A stretch of 64,000 nt of DNA from CAWCUK01 sp963798775 (GTDB lineage Bacteria; Bacteroidota; Ignavibacteria; Ignavibacteriales; Ignavibacteriaceae): the NCBI GenBank assembly GCA_963798775.1, contig CAWCUK010000004.1:744001-808000 (forward strand), read 5' to 3'. Under the pieces are notes generated by a model. That model was not told where the DNA came from. It worked only from the letters and a program-made list of their open reading frames with translations, and made no database searches. The position numbers and the translations under genes are program-made. This document shows positions 29,311 to 38,928 of this stretch, one piece after another (within the stretch, counting starts at the first letter, position 1; every line of letters begins with the position of its first letter).

Positions 29311-29345
29311 AAAATAAAAAAGCCTTCAAATTTCTTTGAAGGCTT
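29311..29345 (-). terminator. Rho-independent terminator of the tRNA cluster
   Basis: An 11-base perfect stem, AAGCCTTCAAA (29320-29330) with TTTGAAGGCTT (29335-29345), around a 4-base loop. Read on the minus strand it is followed by a T-rich run (complement of 29311-29319), placing it 4 bases after tRNA-Glu. On the + strand it lacks a T run, although it may also end the converging SDR transcript. Confidence 0.85.
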
Positions 29346-29348
29346 AAG

Positions 29349-29420
29349 TGACCCCAAGGGGATTCGAACCCCTATTACCGCCGTGAAAGGGCGAGGTCCT
29401 AACCATTAGACGATGGGGCC
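29349..29420 (-). tRNA. tRNA-Glu (TTC)
   Basis: Minus-strand cloverleaf of 72 bases starting GGCCCCATCG. The acceptor stem pairs GGCCCCA with TGGGGTC (one G-U). The anticodon loop CTTTCAC gives anticodon TTC, and the T-loop is TTCGAAT. The discriminator base is A and the CCA end is not encoded. It is the last tRNA of a four-gene cluster. Confidence 0.95.
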
Positions 29421-29441
29421 AGTTTTAAAATTCTTTTAAAG

Positions 29442-29516
29442 GGTGAGCGATGGGACTTGAACCCACGACCCCCAGGGCCACAACCTGGTGCTCTAACCAA
29501 CTGAGCTACGCTCACC
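29442..29516 (-). tRNA. tRNA-His (GTG)
   Basis: Minus-strand cloverleaf starting GGTGAGCGTAGCTC. The anticodon loop TTGTGGC gives anticodon GTG. The acceptor has the eight pairs characteristic of tRNA-His, with the extra G at position -1 encoded and facing C73. CCA is not encoded. Confidence 0.95.
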
Positions 29517-29582
29517 ATTGAAAATAATTAATAATAATTTTTTACTTTATCATTAATTATTCAGTGCGCCGAAGGCGCTTCG

Positions 29583-29656
<74 letters not shown>

Positions 29657-29698
29657 AGGTTAGTGTTAGATTTTTCAAAATGTAAAGAACAATTTTTG

Positions 29699-29774
29699 TC
29701 GGGGCGGCAGGATTCGAACCTGCGACCTCCTGCTCCCAAAGCAGGCGCGATAAACCGGGCTACGCTACGCCCCG
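29699..29774 (-). tRNA. tRNA-Pro (TGG)
   Basis: Minus-strand cloverleaf starting CGGGGCGTAGCG. The anticodon stem CCTGC/GCAGG encloses TTTGGGA, giving anticodon TGG. The acceptor is CGGGGCG with CGCCCCG, including the C1-G72 pair typical of bacterial tRNA-Pro. CCA is not encoded. It is the first gene of the cluster in the direction of transcription. Confidence 0.95.
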
Positions 29775-30007
29775 AAAAGCTTTATTTACAATAACTTATG
29801 AACTTCTAATTTTTGTTAATCTTAAGTAAGTGTTCCAAAAAATTAGGATACAAAATATATAGTTTTACTTTCTAAAAAACAATCTAAACAATAAGATATT
29901 TTGAAATATTTTTTACTTTTTGCAATATTTGTTATTTCAAATGGTTTTTATGTATTCTTTTTCTTAAGTAAATTACAATTCTATTTGATTATAACTTTTT
30001 GTATTAA

Positions 30008-31228
30008 ATGTCTTTTCCGTTTTTTATCTCTAAAAAATATACACTGAGTAAAAGAGATTCTAAATTTGTCACTTTTATTTCTTCCATCTCGATTATTGGA
30101 ATTGCGCTCGGGGTGGCGACTTTAATTATTGCTCTTAGTATATTAAACGGCTTTGAAAAGACAATTACTCAGAAGATAACCGATTTTGATTCGCAAATAA
30201 AAATAACTTCATTCAGAACTACCTTACCGAATTATCATAGAATATTTCCGCAGCTTAAGAAGGATTTAAATGGTTTGGCCAAAGAAATAAATCCTTTCGC
30301 TTCCGAGCTGGCAATAATAGGTAGTAAACATGTTAAAGAAGGCGTAAGCATAAAAGGAGTATTACCGAATAATCCTTTGCACGGAGTAGCGGAAAATATT
30401 ATAGCGGGAAGTAAATTCTTATCCGATTCTTCCCTTTCCTCAATTATTCTCGGCAAAAAGTTGGCAAATAAATTAATGGTAGGTATCGGCGATAAAGTAA
30501 CCGTTTTCGCGTTAAAAAAAGATCAAATTCCTTCTACCGAAAATTTACCGAGCATTAAGCAGTTTAAAATTACCGGCATTTTTGAGAGCGGAATGGCTGA
30601 ATATGATGATTTATATGCTTATGTAAATTTAAACGCCGCGCAAGATTTATTCGATATAGGAGATAATATTACCGGTTATGATATTAGAGTAAATAATATT
30701 TCCAAAATAGATAGTCTTACAAAACATTTAGCCGAAGTGTTGAGATACCCTCATTCGGTTCGATCGATTTATCAAATTCATAGAAATATTTTTACTTGGG
30801 TTGAACTCCAAAAAAAACCAATTCCAATTATTTTGGGATTAATTATTATTGTAGCCGTTTTTAATATTATCGGAACTTTGCTTATGATTGTTCTTGAGAA
30901 AACCAGCGCGATAGGAATTTTAAAATCTTTAGGGGCAAGTAAAAAACAGATCGTTTCAATATTTTTGTATCAGGGAATATTTTTAGCAATTGTAGGAATT
31001 GTTTCGGGAAATATTTTAGCTTATCTGTTAATGTTTTTTCAGCAGCAGTATAATATTATTTCACTTCCCTCCTCAGTTTATTTTATGTCAACGGTACCAA
31101 TTTATTTTTCTACAAGTATATTTTTAGGAGTTTCCGCGTTAACTTTATTTTTATGTATTATTGCTTCTGTAATACCCAGCTTTGTTGCTTCAAAAATAAA
31201 ACCAGTATCAACATTAAGATTTAATTAA
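30008..31228 (+). CDS. Lipoprotein-releasing ABC transporter permease (LolC/LolE family), copy 1
   Basis: A 406-residue FtsX-superfamily permease. One N-terminal transmembrane helix (about 24-48, ISSISIIGIALGVATLIIAL) precedes a large periplasmic MacB-PCD-like domain. Three C-terminal helices follow (about 270-400), with the typical ILKSLGASKKQIVSIFLYQG segment between them. With the next permease and the ATPase it should extract lipoproteins from the inner membrane for transfer to the outer membrane. The three genes are tightly spaced (3 and 18 bases). The gene starts 233 bases from the divergent tRNA cluster. Confidence 0.88.
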   Translation: MSFPFFISKKYTLSKRDSKFVTFISSISIIGIALGVATLIIALSILNGFEKTITQKITDFDSQIKITSFRTTLPNYHRIFPQLKKDLNGLAKEINPFASELAIIGSKHVKEGVSIKGVLPNNPLHGVAENIIAGSKFLSDSSLSSIILGKKLANKLMVGIGDKVTVFALKKDQIPSTENLPSIKQFKITGIFESGMAEYDDLYAYVNLNAAQDLFDIGDNITGYDIRVNNISKIDSLTKHLAEVLRYPHSVRSIYQIHRNIFTWVELQKKPIPIILGLIIIVAVFNIIGTLLMIVLEKTSAIGILKSLGASKKQIVSIFLYQGIFLAIVGIVSGNILAYLLMFFQQQYNIISLPSSVYFMSTVPIYFSTSIFLGVSALTLFLCIIASVIPSFVASKIKPVSTLRFN

Positions 31229-31231
31229 TAA

Positions 31232-32468
31232 ATGAAATTTGAATCCTTTATATCTAAACGTTATTTAGTTTCTAAACATAAAATAAATTTTATTACCATT
31301 ATCTCATTTCTGTCTATCGCGGGAATAACAATTGGTGTAGCGGCGTTAATTGTAGTACTATCTGTTTTTAACGGATTCGGAAGTCTGGTAACTTCATTCC
31401 TTATAAATTTTGATCCTCATATTCGAATTGAATCAATTTCACCGGAATTTAAAAATCAGCAAACAAAGGAACTAGAAAATCTTTTAAAAAATTATTAATG
31501 AAGTAAAAAGTTACGCGCCTTTTGTAAGCGGTAAAGTTTTAGCTTTTAGCGGAGGTTTAAAGGAAGTTATAACACTAAAAGGAATAGATCCGCAAGCCGC
31601 TGAAAATATTTACGGAATTAGACACAGTATAAGATTAGGAAAATTCGATATCAGCAATAACAACGGGGCTCGCGGTATAGTTATGGGAATAAATTTGGCG
31701 GATAAACTTCAAACTTTAACAGGAGACAGTGTTACTTTAATTTCTCCTGTCGGTATCGAAAAAGCAATCACTCAATTTTCAATGCCGTTAACTGAAAAAT
31801 TTATTGTTAAAGGAATTTATACCTCAAATAATAATGAATATGACGCTTCCTATATTTTTACTTCCTTAAAAAACGCGCAAAAAATACTGGGATATAAGAA
31901 TAATATTCAAGGCTACGATGTTCGACTTCACAATATTGATGAATCAAATAATGTTAAAGCTTTTTTAGAGAAACACCTTGATCTTAAAAAATTCAGCGTT
32001 AATACTTGGTATGATTTTCATCGTGAACTTTATACTGTAATGCAGATTGAAAGATGGACTGCTTATATAATTCTTTCATTAATTATCGCGGTCGCAACTT
32101 TTAATATATTAGGTTCTCTTTCTATGTCGGTTATTGAAAAGAAAAGGGATATCGGAATTTTGCGGTCAATGGGTGTTCAGGAAAAATCTGTAATTAAAAT
32201 CTTTATGTATGAAGGCTTATTAATAGGCACTATCGGTACAATCGCGGGTTTACTTTTAGGATATTTTGTCTGTTTTCTGCAAATACATTATAACATTTAT
32301 CCTCTTGATCCGACCCAATATAAAATAGATTCTCTGCCGCTTCAGCTAAAATTATCCGATTTCTTTTTTGTAACCGGCGCTTCAATGCTTTTATCTTTTT
32401 TAGCTTCACTATTTCCGGCTAGGCGGGCGGCAAAAGTAAATCCATTAGACGCAATTAAATGGGAGTAG
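31232..32468 (+). CDS. Lipoprotein-releasing ABC transporter permease (LolC/LolE family), copy 2 (one frameshift)
   Basis: A second, diverged LolC/E permease of about 411 residues with the same layout. The N-terminal helix is ITIISFLSIAGITIGVAALI; the periplasmic domain and three C-terminal helices follow, with GILRSMGVQEKSVIKIFMYE. The first frame ends at 31498 in LLKNY. One extra base near 31490-31496 separates it from the continuing frame (NEVKSYAPFVSGKVLAFSGG), which stays open to 32468. Two distinct permeases beside one ATPase fit a LolCDE-like heterodimer. The break is most likely a sequence error. Confidence 0.87.
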
Positions 32469-32486
32469 TTACTACGGAAAAATATT

Positions 32487-33164
32487 ATGAATGAAATAAT
32501 CTTAAGATCGAATAGCTTAATAAAGTCATATCAGAATAACAAAAAAGTAAAACTTCAAGTTCTTAAATCTATTTCAATTGAAATTGAGGCAAGAAAGATT
32601 TCGGTAATTATAGGAGCTTCCGGCGCAGGTAAAAGTACTTTACTGCATTTATTAAGCGGATTAGACCGCCCGGACAGCGGAGATGTTTTTTTTGAGCATC
32701 AAAATATATTTAAATTATCCGATGAGAAGCTTGCCAGATTTAGAAATAATAACATAGGATTTGTTTTTCAGTTTCATCATCTTCTGCCTGAATTTACAGC
32801 ACTTGAAAATGTTTCTATTCCTCAAATGATAAAAGGTAAAAGTTTGAAAGAAGCTTCTGTACGAGCGGAAGAATTACTTATTTCCGTAGGACTTAAAGAA
32901 AGATTAAATCATAAACCGGCCGAACTTTCCGGCGGCGAACAGCAGCGTGTTGCTGTTGCCAGAGCTTTAGCTAACGATCCATCGGTGATTTTTGCTGATG
33001 AACCGACCGGCAACCTCGATTCAGAAAATAGTGATTCTATTCATAATATTTTAATTGAATTGCGGGATAAATATGATAAAACTTTTGTTATCGTTTCTCA
33101 TAATTCCGGTTTGGTAAATTTAGCGGATAAAGTTTTTGAAATGAAAGATGGTTCACTTAAATAA
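32487..33164 (+). CDS. lolD: Lipoprotein-releasing ABC transporter ATP-binding protein
   Basis: A 225-residue ATPase of the LolD/MacB class. The motifs are Walker A IIGASGAGKSTLLHLLSG, the Q-loop GFVFQFHHLLPEFTALENV, the signature LSGGEQQRVAVARAL, Walker B VIFADEPTGNLD and the switch His in IVSHNSG. It powers the two upstream permeases. A terminator overlaps its last codons. Confidence 0.92.
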   Translation: MNEIILRSNSLIKSYQNNKKVKLQVLKSISIEIEARKISVIIGASGAGKSTLLHLLSGLDRPDSGDVFFEHQNIFKLSDEKLARFRNNNIGFVFQFHHLLPEFTALENVSIPQMIKGKSLKEASVRAEELLISVGLKERLNHKPAELSGGEQQRVAVARALANDPSVIFADEPTGNLDSENSDSIHNILIELRDKYDKTFVIVSHNSGLVNLADKVFEMKDGSLK

Positions 33165-33178
33165 GAGAACCATCTTTT
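33144..33178 (+). terminator. Terminator at the end of the Lol operon
   Basis: AAAGATGGTTC (33144-33154) pairs with GAACCATCTTT (33167-33177) and is followed by T-rich sequence on the + strand. The left arm lies within the last lolD codons, and the hairpin ends 6 bases before the converging pepA stop. Confidence 0.7.
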
Positions 33179-33183
33179 GAATA

Positions 33184-34692
33184 TTATTTTTTCGATAAGA
33201 ATTCAAATAACAGCCGAACTCCATATCCCGTCATAAAAGTTTTAGTATAATTATTAAAACTATTTGCCATGGCGGGGCCTGCAATATCTAAATGAACCCA
33301 AGGTATTTTTGGATCGACAAAATTTTCTAAAAATTTAGCTGCCGTAATTGCACCGCCCCATCTGCCACCAACATTTTTAACATCCGCGACATCACTTTTA
33401 ATTAAGAAATTGTAATCGTCCCACATCGGCAAGCGCCACACTCTGTCGTAAGTTTTTAGACCGGTTTTATAAAGATCATCCGCCAAATTATCATCTTTAG
33501 TAAACATTCCTGCAACAAATTCACCCAGCGCTACAACGCAGGCCCCGGTTAAAGTAGCAAGATCAATAATAATATCCGGCTTTTCTTTAGATGCATAATT
33601 TAATGCGTCTGCTAAAATCATTCTTCCTTCCGCATCTGTATTATCAACCTCTATACTTTTGCCTGAAGAGGTCGTTACTATATCTCCCGGTCTCATTGAT
33701 TTTCCCGAAGGCATATTTTCGGCGGTTGGAATTATCCCTAGAATATCAACCGGTAAATTAGCTTTTGCTGCGGCAAGCAATGTACCCGCTACTACTGCGG
33801 CTCCCGACATATCAGCCTTCATTTCGCCCATATTCTGTGCCGGTTTTATTGATATACCGCCGGCATCAAATGTAACTCCTTTTCCGACAAGAGCGATTTT
33901 TACTCTTTTCCCTTTTTGTTTTGATTTTGTTTTTTGTGAATACTCGGCTACAATAAATCTAGGAGGATTATCACTTCCCATCCCTACAGCCAATAATCCC
34001 CCCATCTTCCTTTTTTTAATTTCTTTCTCGTCAAATACTTTTACCTTAACTCCGTTTTTCGATAATACCGAATTCACTCTTTTTGCAAGTTCTGACGGAG
34101 TTAATATTATACCCGGTTCGTTTTGTAATTCACGAGTAAAAAATACGCCTTCCATAATAATTTGCGCATTCGCTACAGCAGTTTTTAATTTCTTTTCGTC
34201 ATCGGCGTAAAATAAAACATTTAAAACAGCTGGTTTTTTCTTATCTATTTTGTAGCGGTCAAAATTATAATTTCCGAAAATGATTCCTTCTATAAAACAC
34301 TGATAATAATATTCTTCGCTGTCAAAGATATCTTTAAATACTTCATATTTAGGTATGAAAATATGAAGATGCTTAACTTCTTCATTTAGAAGCCGCGGTA
34401 AAAATCCGGCTAAATGATTTCGAAAATAATCCGGTGATAGATTAGAATCCGGTTTTACTTTAAATAAAAATATTTCATCCGGTTTACCTTCGCTTCTGGA
34501 AATTCTAATTTCATTTCCTTCTTTAGAGAGAAAAGTTTTTCTCTGAAGTTCAGATATTTTTACGTTTGATATTTTAATTAAATTATCAAGACTCTCATTC
34601 AGCTTCTTTTCATCAATTAAATATTTTATACTAATCGATAACGGTTTGTATGAGATCTTTTTATTCCCTGTTTTTATATTAAAGTTAAACAT
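33184..34692 (-). CDS. pepA: Leucyl aminopeptidase (M17 family)
   Basis: A 502-residue cytosolic dizinc aminopeptidase releasing N-terminal residues from peptides. The N-terminal regulatory domain (about 1-170) is poorly conserved. The catalytic C-terminal domain carries GKGVTFDAGGISIKP (Lys and Asp ligands), KADMSGAAVVAGT and the signature NTDAEGRMILADAL. It lies 11 bases downstream of nrnA and probably forms a two-gene transcript, since a terminator separates nrnA from the upstream korB. Confidence 0.93.
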   Translation of the reverse strand: MFNFNIKTGNKKISYKPLSISIKYLIDEKKLNESLDNLIKISNVKISELQRKTFLSKEGNEIRISRSEGKPDEIFLFKVKPDSNLSPDYFRNHLAGFLPRLLNEEVKHLHIFIPKYEVFKDIFDSEEYYYQCFIEGIIFGNYNFDRYKIDKKKPAVLNVLFYADDEKKLKTAVANAQIIMEGVFFTRELQNEPGIILTPSELAKRVNSVLSKNGVKVKVFDEKEIKKRKMGGLLAVGMGSDNPPRFIVAEYSQKTKSKQKGKRVKIALVGKGVTFDAGGISIKPAQNMGEMKADMSGAAVVAGTLLAAAKANLPVDILGIIPTAENMPSGKSMRPGDIVTTSSGKSIEVDNTDAEGRMILADALNYASKEKPDIIIDLATLTGACVVALGEFVAGMFTKDDNLADDLYKTGLKTYDRVWRLPMWDDYNFLIKSDVADVKNVGGRWGGAITAAKFLENFVDPKIPWVHLDIAGPAMANSFNNYTKTFMTGYGVRLLFEFLSKK

Positions 34693-34703
34693 TCATCTCC
34701 TTT

Positions 34704-35693
34704 TTAATTTTCTAAATATGTTTCAGCTTCCGAAAGTATTTTAGGAAGATAATCATTTAGGTTTTTATCAAATACTCTTAAACCGGCCGCATTAATATGG
34801 CCGCCGCCCCCGAATTCTCCGGCAAGTTTATTTACCGGTATTATTCCTTTGGAACGAAGACTCACTTTAAATCCGTTGGCTAATTCTATAAAAAGTAATC
34901 CTATTTGAACACCCTCAACTGACAGTGAAAAATTTACAAGTCCGTCAGTATCTGATTCAAGTGCGTTTAATTCTTTAAACGTATCCCGAGATAAAATCAT
35001 ATAACTTATTTTATTGTTTTTACCGTAAAGGCGCATCGAACTTAATGCGTAGCCCATTAATTTTATTTTACTAAATTTACTTTGATCATATATCTGATCA
35101 AAAACTTCTCCGGGATTTACATTATGTTCAATAAGTTCGGCCGCTATTCTATGAATTTCCGGAGTAGTTCTTTCAAATCTGAATGAGCCCGTGTCGGTCA
35201 TTATAGCGGCATAAATAGGATACGAAATATTATAATTTAATTGAACAATATTTGTCTTTTTTATCAAATGATAAATTATCTCGCCTGTTGCACTGTAAGA
35301 GGTATTTATATATTGATGATTTACAAAATTTTCCGGATCCTGATGATGATCTATACAAATTTTTAAGCTGTTCGACTCGTTAAACTTTTTCTGCATATTT
35401 ACAATACGATCGGAACGGTTGAAATCTAGCGCGACAAGCACATCCACTTTATCAAAAATTTCATCATGTTTTTCAGGATTATATTTTTCAATCATCTTAT
35501 CAGAATCAAGAAATAGCAGGTTGTAAGGAGTTCCGCTGTGGTTTACTATATAAACTTCTTTGCCCAATTCTTTTAAAATATTATATAACGCGATTTCTGA
35601 ACCTATCGCGTCGGCATCGGGATTTACATGAGTAGTAAGTAAAAATGAATAATTATCCGTGAGAATATTTTTTAATTGAATGAAATCTAGCAT
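34704..35693 (-). CDS. nrnA: Bifunctional oligoribonuclease / PAP phosphatase (DHH family)
   Basis: A 329-residue DHH/DHHA1 phosphoesterase of the NrnA type, which degrades short RNA oligonucleotides and 3'-phosphoadenosine 5'-phosphate. The DHH domain has TTHVNPDADAIGSEIALY, ALDFNRSDR and ICIDHHQDPENF. MTDTGSFRFERTTPE follows. The C-terminal DHHA1 domain ends in GGGGHINAAGLRV. It begins after the korAB terminator and runs into pepA. Confidence 0.9.
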   Translation of the reverse strand: MLDFIQLKNILTDNYSFLLTTHVNPDADAIGSEIALYNILKELGKEVYIVNHSGTPYNLLFLDSDKMIEKYNPEKHDEIFDKVDVLVALDFNRSDRIVNMQKKFNESNSLKICIDHHQDPENFVNHQYINTSYSATGEIIYHLIKKTNIVQLNYNISYPIYAAIMTDTGSFRFERTTPEIHRIAAELIEHNVNPGEVFDQIYDQSKFSKIKLMGYALSSMRLYGKNNKISYMILSRDTFKELNALESDTDGLVNFSLSVEGVQIGLLFIELANGFKVSLRSKGIIPVNKLAGEFGGGGHINAAGLRVFDKNLNDYLPKILSEAETYLEN

Positions 35694-35714
35694 AACAAAT
35701 AATCTTGTTTATAA

Positions 35715-35742
35715 ATAAAAAGGGCTCGATAAGTTCAAGCCC
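35715..35742 (-). terminator. Terminator after korB copy 1
   Basis: On the minus strand GGGCTTGA pairs with TCGAGCCC around ACTTA and is followed by a run of five T. It lies about 55 bases after the stop of korB copy 1 and 22 bases before the nrnA start, so it isolates the two units. Confidence 0.78.
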
Positions 35743-35797
35743 GTGAAAATTTAATTATTAAAATACTTAAAAATTAAAACAGTTAACAGAATTCTTT

Positions 35798-36832
35798 TTA
35801 GTTAACTTCCCATACATTGCCGCTGAAAAGCAATTTTTCTAAATCACCTTCGCCCTTAGATTTTTTTATATTTTCTAGTTGCTGATGAAAATCTTCATCA
35901 TAACTATTTTTCTTTACTTGTCTGAAAACTCCTACGGGAGTAGGCATGTTTTCTATTTCGGTGAATTTAGAAAGGATTTGGGCTCTTATTCCTGTTTCAT
36001 CAAATTCATTATGAACCCAAAGATCATCAGCAGAAAAACCATTTGTAAGATTTACAACTTCAGGAGTCAAACCATTCATTCGAATTCCTTTATCATTCTC
36101 TTTTCCAAAAATCATCGGTTGGTTATGTTCCAGGAATAATACAGAATCAGATTTTGTTTCTTTATCCGTTAATTCGGCAAAAGCTCCGTCATTAAAAATA
36201 TTGCAATTTTGATATATTTCTAAAAATGAAGTTCCCTTATGTTCGCCGGTTCTTCTTATCATTTCTTTTAAATGTTTGGCGTCTCTATCTAATGAGCGTG
36301 CTATAAAACTAGCATCGGCACCCACAGCCAGCGCAGCGGGATTAAACGGGTAATCAATACTTCCGAAAGGAGTGCTTTTTGTTTTCTTTCCCTTTTCCGA
36401 TGTCGGTGAATATTGTCCTTTAGTTAAGCCGTAAATTTTATTATTAAAAAGAACAATTTTTATATCAATATTTCTTCTGCAAGCATGTATAAAATGATTT
36501 CCTCCGATGCTTAGCAAATCACCGTCGCCGGTTGCAACCCAAACAGTAAGATCGGGACGATTAATTTTTACTCCTGTAGCAATTGCCGGAGCTCTTCCGT
36601 GAATACCATGAAATCCATAAGTATTCATATAATAGGGAAAGCGAGATGAACAGCCGATACCGGAAATCCAAACTACATTTTCTTTTTTATTATAAAGTTC
36701 TGGAAAAACTCTTTGCACTTGCGCTAAAATGGAATAATCACCGCAGCCAGGGCACCATCTTACATCTTGACCGGAAGAAAAATCTTTTGCTGTATATTGA
36801 ATTTCATCTTCTTTATATTTTATCTCAGTCAT
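35798..36832 (-). CDS. korB: 2-oxoacid:ferredoxin oxidoreductase subunit beta, copy 1
   Basis: A 344-residue thiamine-diphosphate subunit of a 2-oxoacid (probably 2-oxoglutarate) ferredoxin oxidoreductase. Cluster-binding Cys are visible in RWCPGCGDYSIL, GIGCSSRFPYY and YQNCNIF, fitting one 4Fe-4S. The diphosphate/Mg motif is GDGDLLSIGGNHFIHACRRN then LFNNKIYGLTKGQ. It works with the alpha subunit whose TAA lies 3 bases upstream; the ribosome binding site (TAGGAGAG) is inside the last korA codons. A near-identical paralogue lies at 38929-39966. The oxoglutarate preference is inferred from family organisation. Confidence 0.88.
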   Translation of the reverse strand: MTEIKYKEDEIQYTAKDFSSGQDVRWCPGCGDYSILAQVQRVFPELYNKKENVVWISGIGCSSRFPYYMNTYGFHGIHGRAPAIATGVKINRPDLTVWVATGDGDLLSIGGNHFIHACRRNIDIKIVLFNNKIYGLTKGQYSPTSEKGKKTKSTPFGSIDYPFNPAALAVGADASFIARSLDRDAKHLKEMIRRTGEHKGTSFLEIYQNCNIFNDGAFAELTDKETKSDSVLFLEHNQPMIFGKENDKGIRMNGLTPEVVNLTNGFSADDLWVHNEFDETGIRAQILSKFTEIENMPTPVGVFRQVKKNSYDEDFHQQLENIKKSKGEGDLEKLLFSGNVWEVN

Positions 36833-36835
36833 TTC

Positions 36836-38665
36836 TTACTCTCCTAAAATTGATTCAATTTTTTGTGCTATTTCGGAAGTTTTAAAAGGTAAACCTTGAA
36901 TTTTAGTTAAAGGAATAATTTCAACGGAATACTCACTTTTAAGTAGTTTGGTAAGCTGTCCCATATTTAATTCCGCACAAATTATTTTTTTATATTTTTT
37001 TAAAACTTTGCTGGTGTTTTTTGGAAAAGGATTTAAATATTTGAAATGAGCTTGCGCTACTTTTTTCCCTTTTCCTCTTGTTCGGTTTACGGCTTCTCTA
37101 ATTGATCCGTAAGTTCCTCCCCATCCTATTACTAATATATCCGCGTCTTCATCTCCTTCAACTTTTAGCTCAGGAATATCATTCTCAATATTTTTAACTT
37201 TCTGTGCTCTTAGCCTTACCATATATTCATGGTTTTCCGGCTCGTAACTAACATTACCGGTTATATTAGATTTCTCTAAACCTCCTAATCTATGTTCTAA
37301 CCCCGGAGTTCCTGGAATTGCCCATGGACGAACTAAATTTTCATTCCTCGAATAGGGCTGAAAACCTTCCGGCTCTGTTTGAAATTTAACATTTATATCT
37401 GGTATAGTATCCGGATGGGGAATTTTCCAGGGTTCAGAACCGTTAGCTAAATATCCATCGGAAAGATACATTACCGGAAGCATATATTTAGTAGCGATTC
37501 TGGATGCTTCAATTGCCATATAAAAACAATCTGAAGGTGTAGAAGGAGCAAGTACAACAACGGGAGCTTCGCCGTTTCTTCCATCCACTGCTTGCAGAAG
37601 ATCTGATTGTTCAGTTTTTGTAGGTAAACCTGTACTAGGCCCTCCTCTTTGAACATCAATAATAACAAGCGGAAGTTCAGTCATTACAGCCAATCCGATT
37701 GATTCGCTTTTAAGAGCAACCCCCGGTCCGCTTGTAGTTGTAATTGCGAGAGCACCGGAAAATGAAGCCCCGATAGCCGAAGCAATTGCGGCAATCTCAT
37801 CCTCTGCTTGAAAAGTTCTAACATTAAAATTTTTGTGTTTGCTTAATTCATGAAGAATATCGGAAGCAGGCGTAATTGGATATGAGCCTAAATAAAGAGG
37901 AATTCCGGCCTTTACTGAAGCTGTAATAAAGCCTATCGCCAGCGCTTCATTTCCGGATATATTTCTATATTTACCTTTTTCCAACTTTGCGGGTTCAACG
38001 CTATATCTCGTTGTAAATAATTCTGTTGTTTCACCGTAATAATATCCGGCTAATAAAACTTTTTCATTAGCTGCTGCAATTAAAGGATTATTTTTAAATT
38101 TTATTTTAATCCATTCAACTGTAGGTTCTATAGGACGACTGTACAGCCAGTACATCATTCCGAGAGCGAAAAAGTTTTTAGATCTAGAAATTTCTTTAAT
38201 CGATAACCCGCTATCCTCCAGCGCGGTTGAGGTTAAATCTGTTAAAGGAACTTGTATAACATTATACCCTTCAAGAGTTCCGTCTTCAAGCGGATTTGAA
38301 TCATAATTAGCTAATCTTAAATTTTTTTTATCAAATGAATTTATATTCACAATGATTGAAGCATCTCTTTTTAAAGCACTAAGATTTGTCTTTAGGGCCG
38401 CAGGATTCATAGCTACAAGTACATCGGGCGCGTCTCCCGGTGTATGAATATCATCGCTGCTGAAATGAAGCTGAAATCCGCTAACTCCGTATGTTGTACC
38501 GGCGGGCGCACGTATTTCCGCCGGAAAATCCGGCAAAGTACTTAAATCATTACCAACCAATGCCGTAGTATTTGTAAACTGAGAGCCGGTAAGTTGCATA
38601 CCGTCCCCGGAATCGCCTGCAAATCGTACTGTTACATCAGTTAATTCTAATATATTTTTTTCCAT
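36836..38665 (-). CDS. korA: 2-oxoacid:ferredoxin oxidoreductase subunit alpha (gamma-alpha fusion), copy 1
   Basis: About 609 residues. The N-terminal gamma domain (about 1-190; VTVRFAGDSGDGMQLTGSQF) is fused to the alpha subunit (from about 230; SGNEALAIGFITAS, LGSYPITPASDILHEL, FQAEDEIAAIASAIGASFSG). A C-terminal domain with DILVIGWGGTYGSIREAV follows. The enzyme converts 2-oxoacid plus CoA and oxidised ferredoxin to acyl-CoA, CO2 and reduced ferredoxin, or the reverse. The ATG at 38665 matches the paralogue's start better than the GTG at 38674. Upstream is a 263-base gap with the terminator of copy 2. Confidence 0.9.
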   Translation of the reverse strand: MEKNILELTDVTVRFAGDSGDGMQLTGSQFTNTTALVGNDLSTLPDFPAEIRAPAGTTYGVSGFQLHFSSDDIHTPGDAPDVLVAMNPAALKTNLSALKRDASIIVNINSFDKKNLRLANYDSNPLEDGTLEGYNVIQVPLTDLTSTALEDSGLSIKEISRSKNFFALGMMYWLYSRPIEPTVEWIKIKFKNNPLIAAANEKVLLAGYYYGETTELFTTRYSVEPAKLEKGKYRNISGNEALAIGFITASVKAGIPLYLGSYPITPASDILHELSKHKNFNVRTFQAEDEIAAIASAIGASFSGALAITTTSGPGVALKSESIGLAVMTELPLVIIDVQRGGPSTGLPTKTEQSDLLQAVDGRNGEAPVVVLAPSTPSDCFYMAIEASRIATKYMLPVMYLSDGYLANGSEPWKIPHPDTIPDINVKFQTEPEGFQPYSRNENLVRPWAIPGTPGLEHRLGGLEKSNITGNVSYEPENHEYMVRLRAQKVKNIENDIPELKVEGDEDADILVIGWGGTYGSIREAVNRTRGKGKKVAQAHFKYLNPFPKNTSKVLKKYKKIICAELNMGQLTKLLKSEYSVEIIPLTKIQGLPFKTSEIAQKIESILGE

Positions 38666-38849
38666 AACTGTCACTATTTATTTAAATTTGTAAAAATTTA
38701 CATATTCTTGTTTATACTAATAATAATATAATTTTGTTCGAATTTATATTTGTTAAAATATTCCGCTTCTAATAATTGAAATTAGTTAAGCTTTGATATA
38801 TAATCAAATGACTTAAGTCTTTAAAGGTATAAAATGTTATATAGGAAAT

Positions 38850-38872
38850 AAAAAAAGACTCCAAGTGGAGCC
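38850..38872 (-). terminator. Terminator between the two korAB pairs
   Basis: GGCTCC and GGAGTC pair (one G-U) around a 4-base loop; on the minus strand a run of seven T follows. The + strand side also has five T, so it could work in both directions. It ends the copy 2 transcript about 57 bases after its korB stop. Confidence 0.75.
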
Positions 38873-38928
38873 TTTTTATGTGAGTTTCGATAGGAATTAT
38901 ATTAACTAGTAATAATATGACATCTCCT

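Noticed and set aside
29566..29578. GCGCC-GAA-GGCGC hairpin between tRNA-His and tRNA-Arg as a terminator.
   Set aside because: No T run follows on either strand; more likely a processing or chance hairpin in the tRNA precursor.
33659..34210. 183-residue ORF on the + strand opposite pepA.
   Set aside because: It is exactly antisense to the conserved pepA catalytic domain, has repetitive hydrophobic composition and shows no family features: a shadow ORF.
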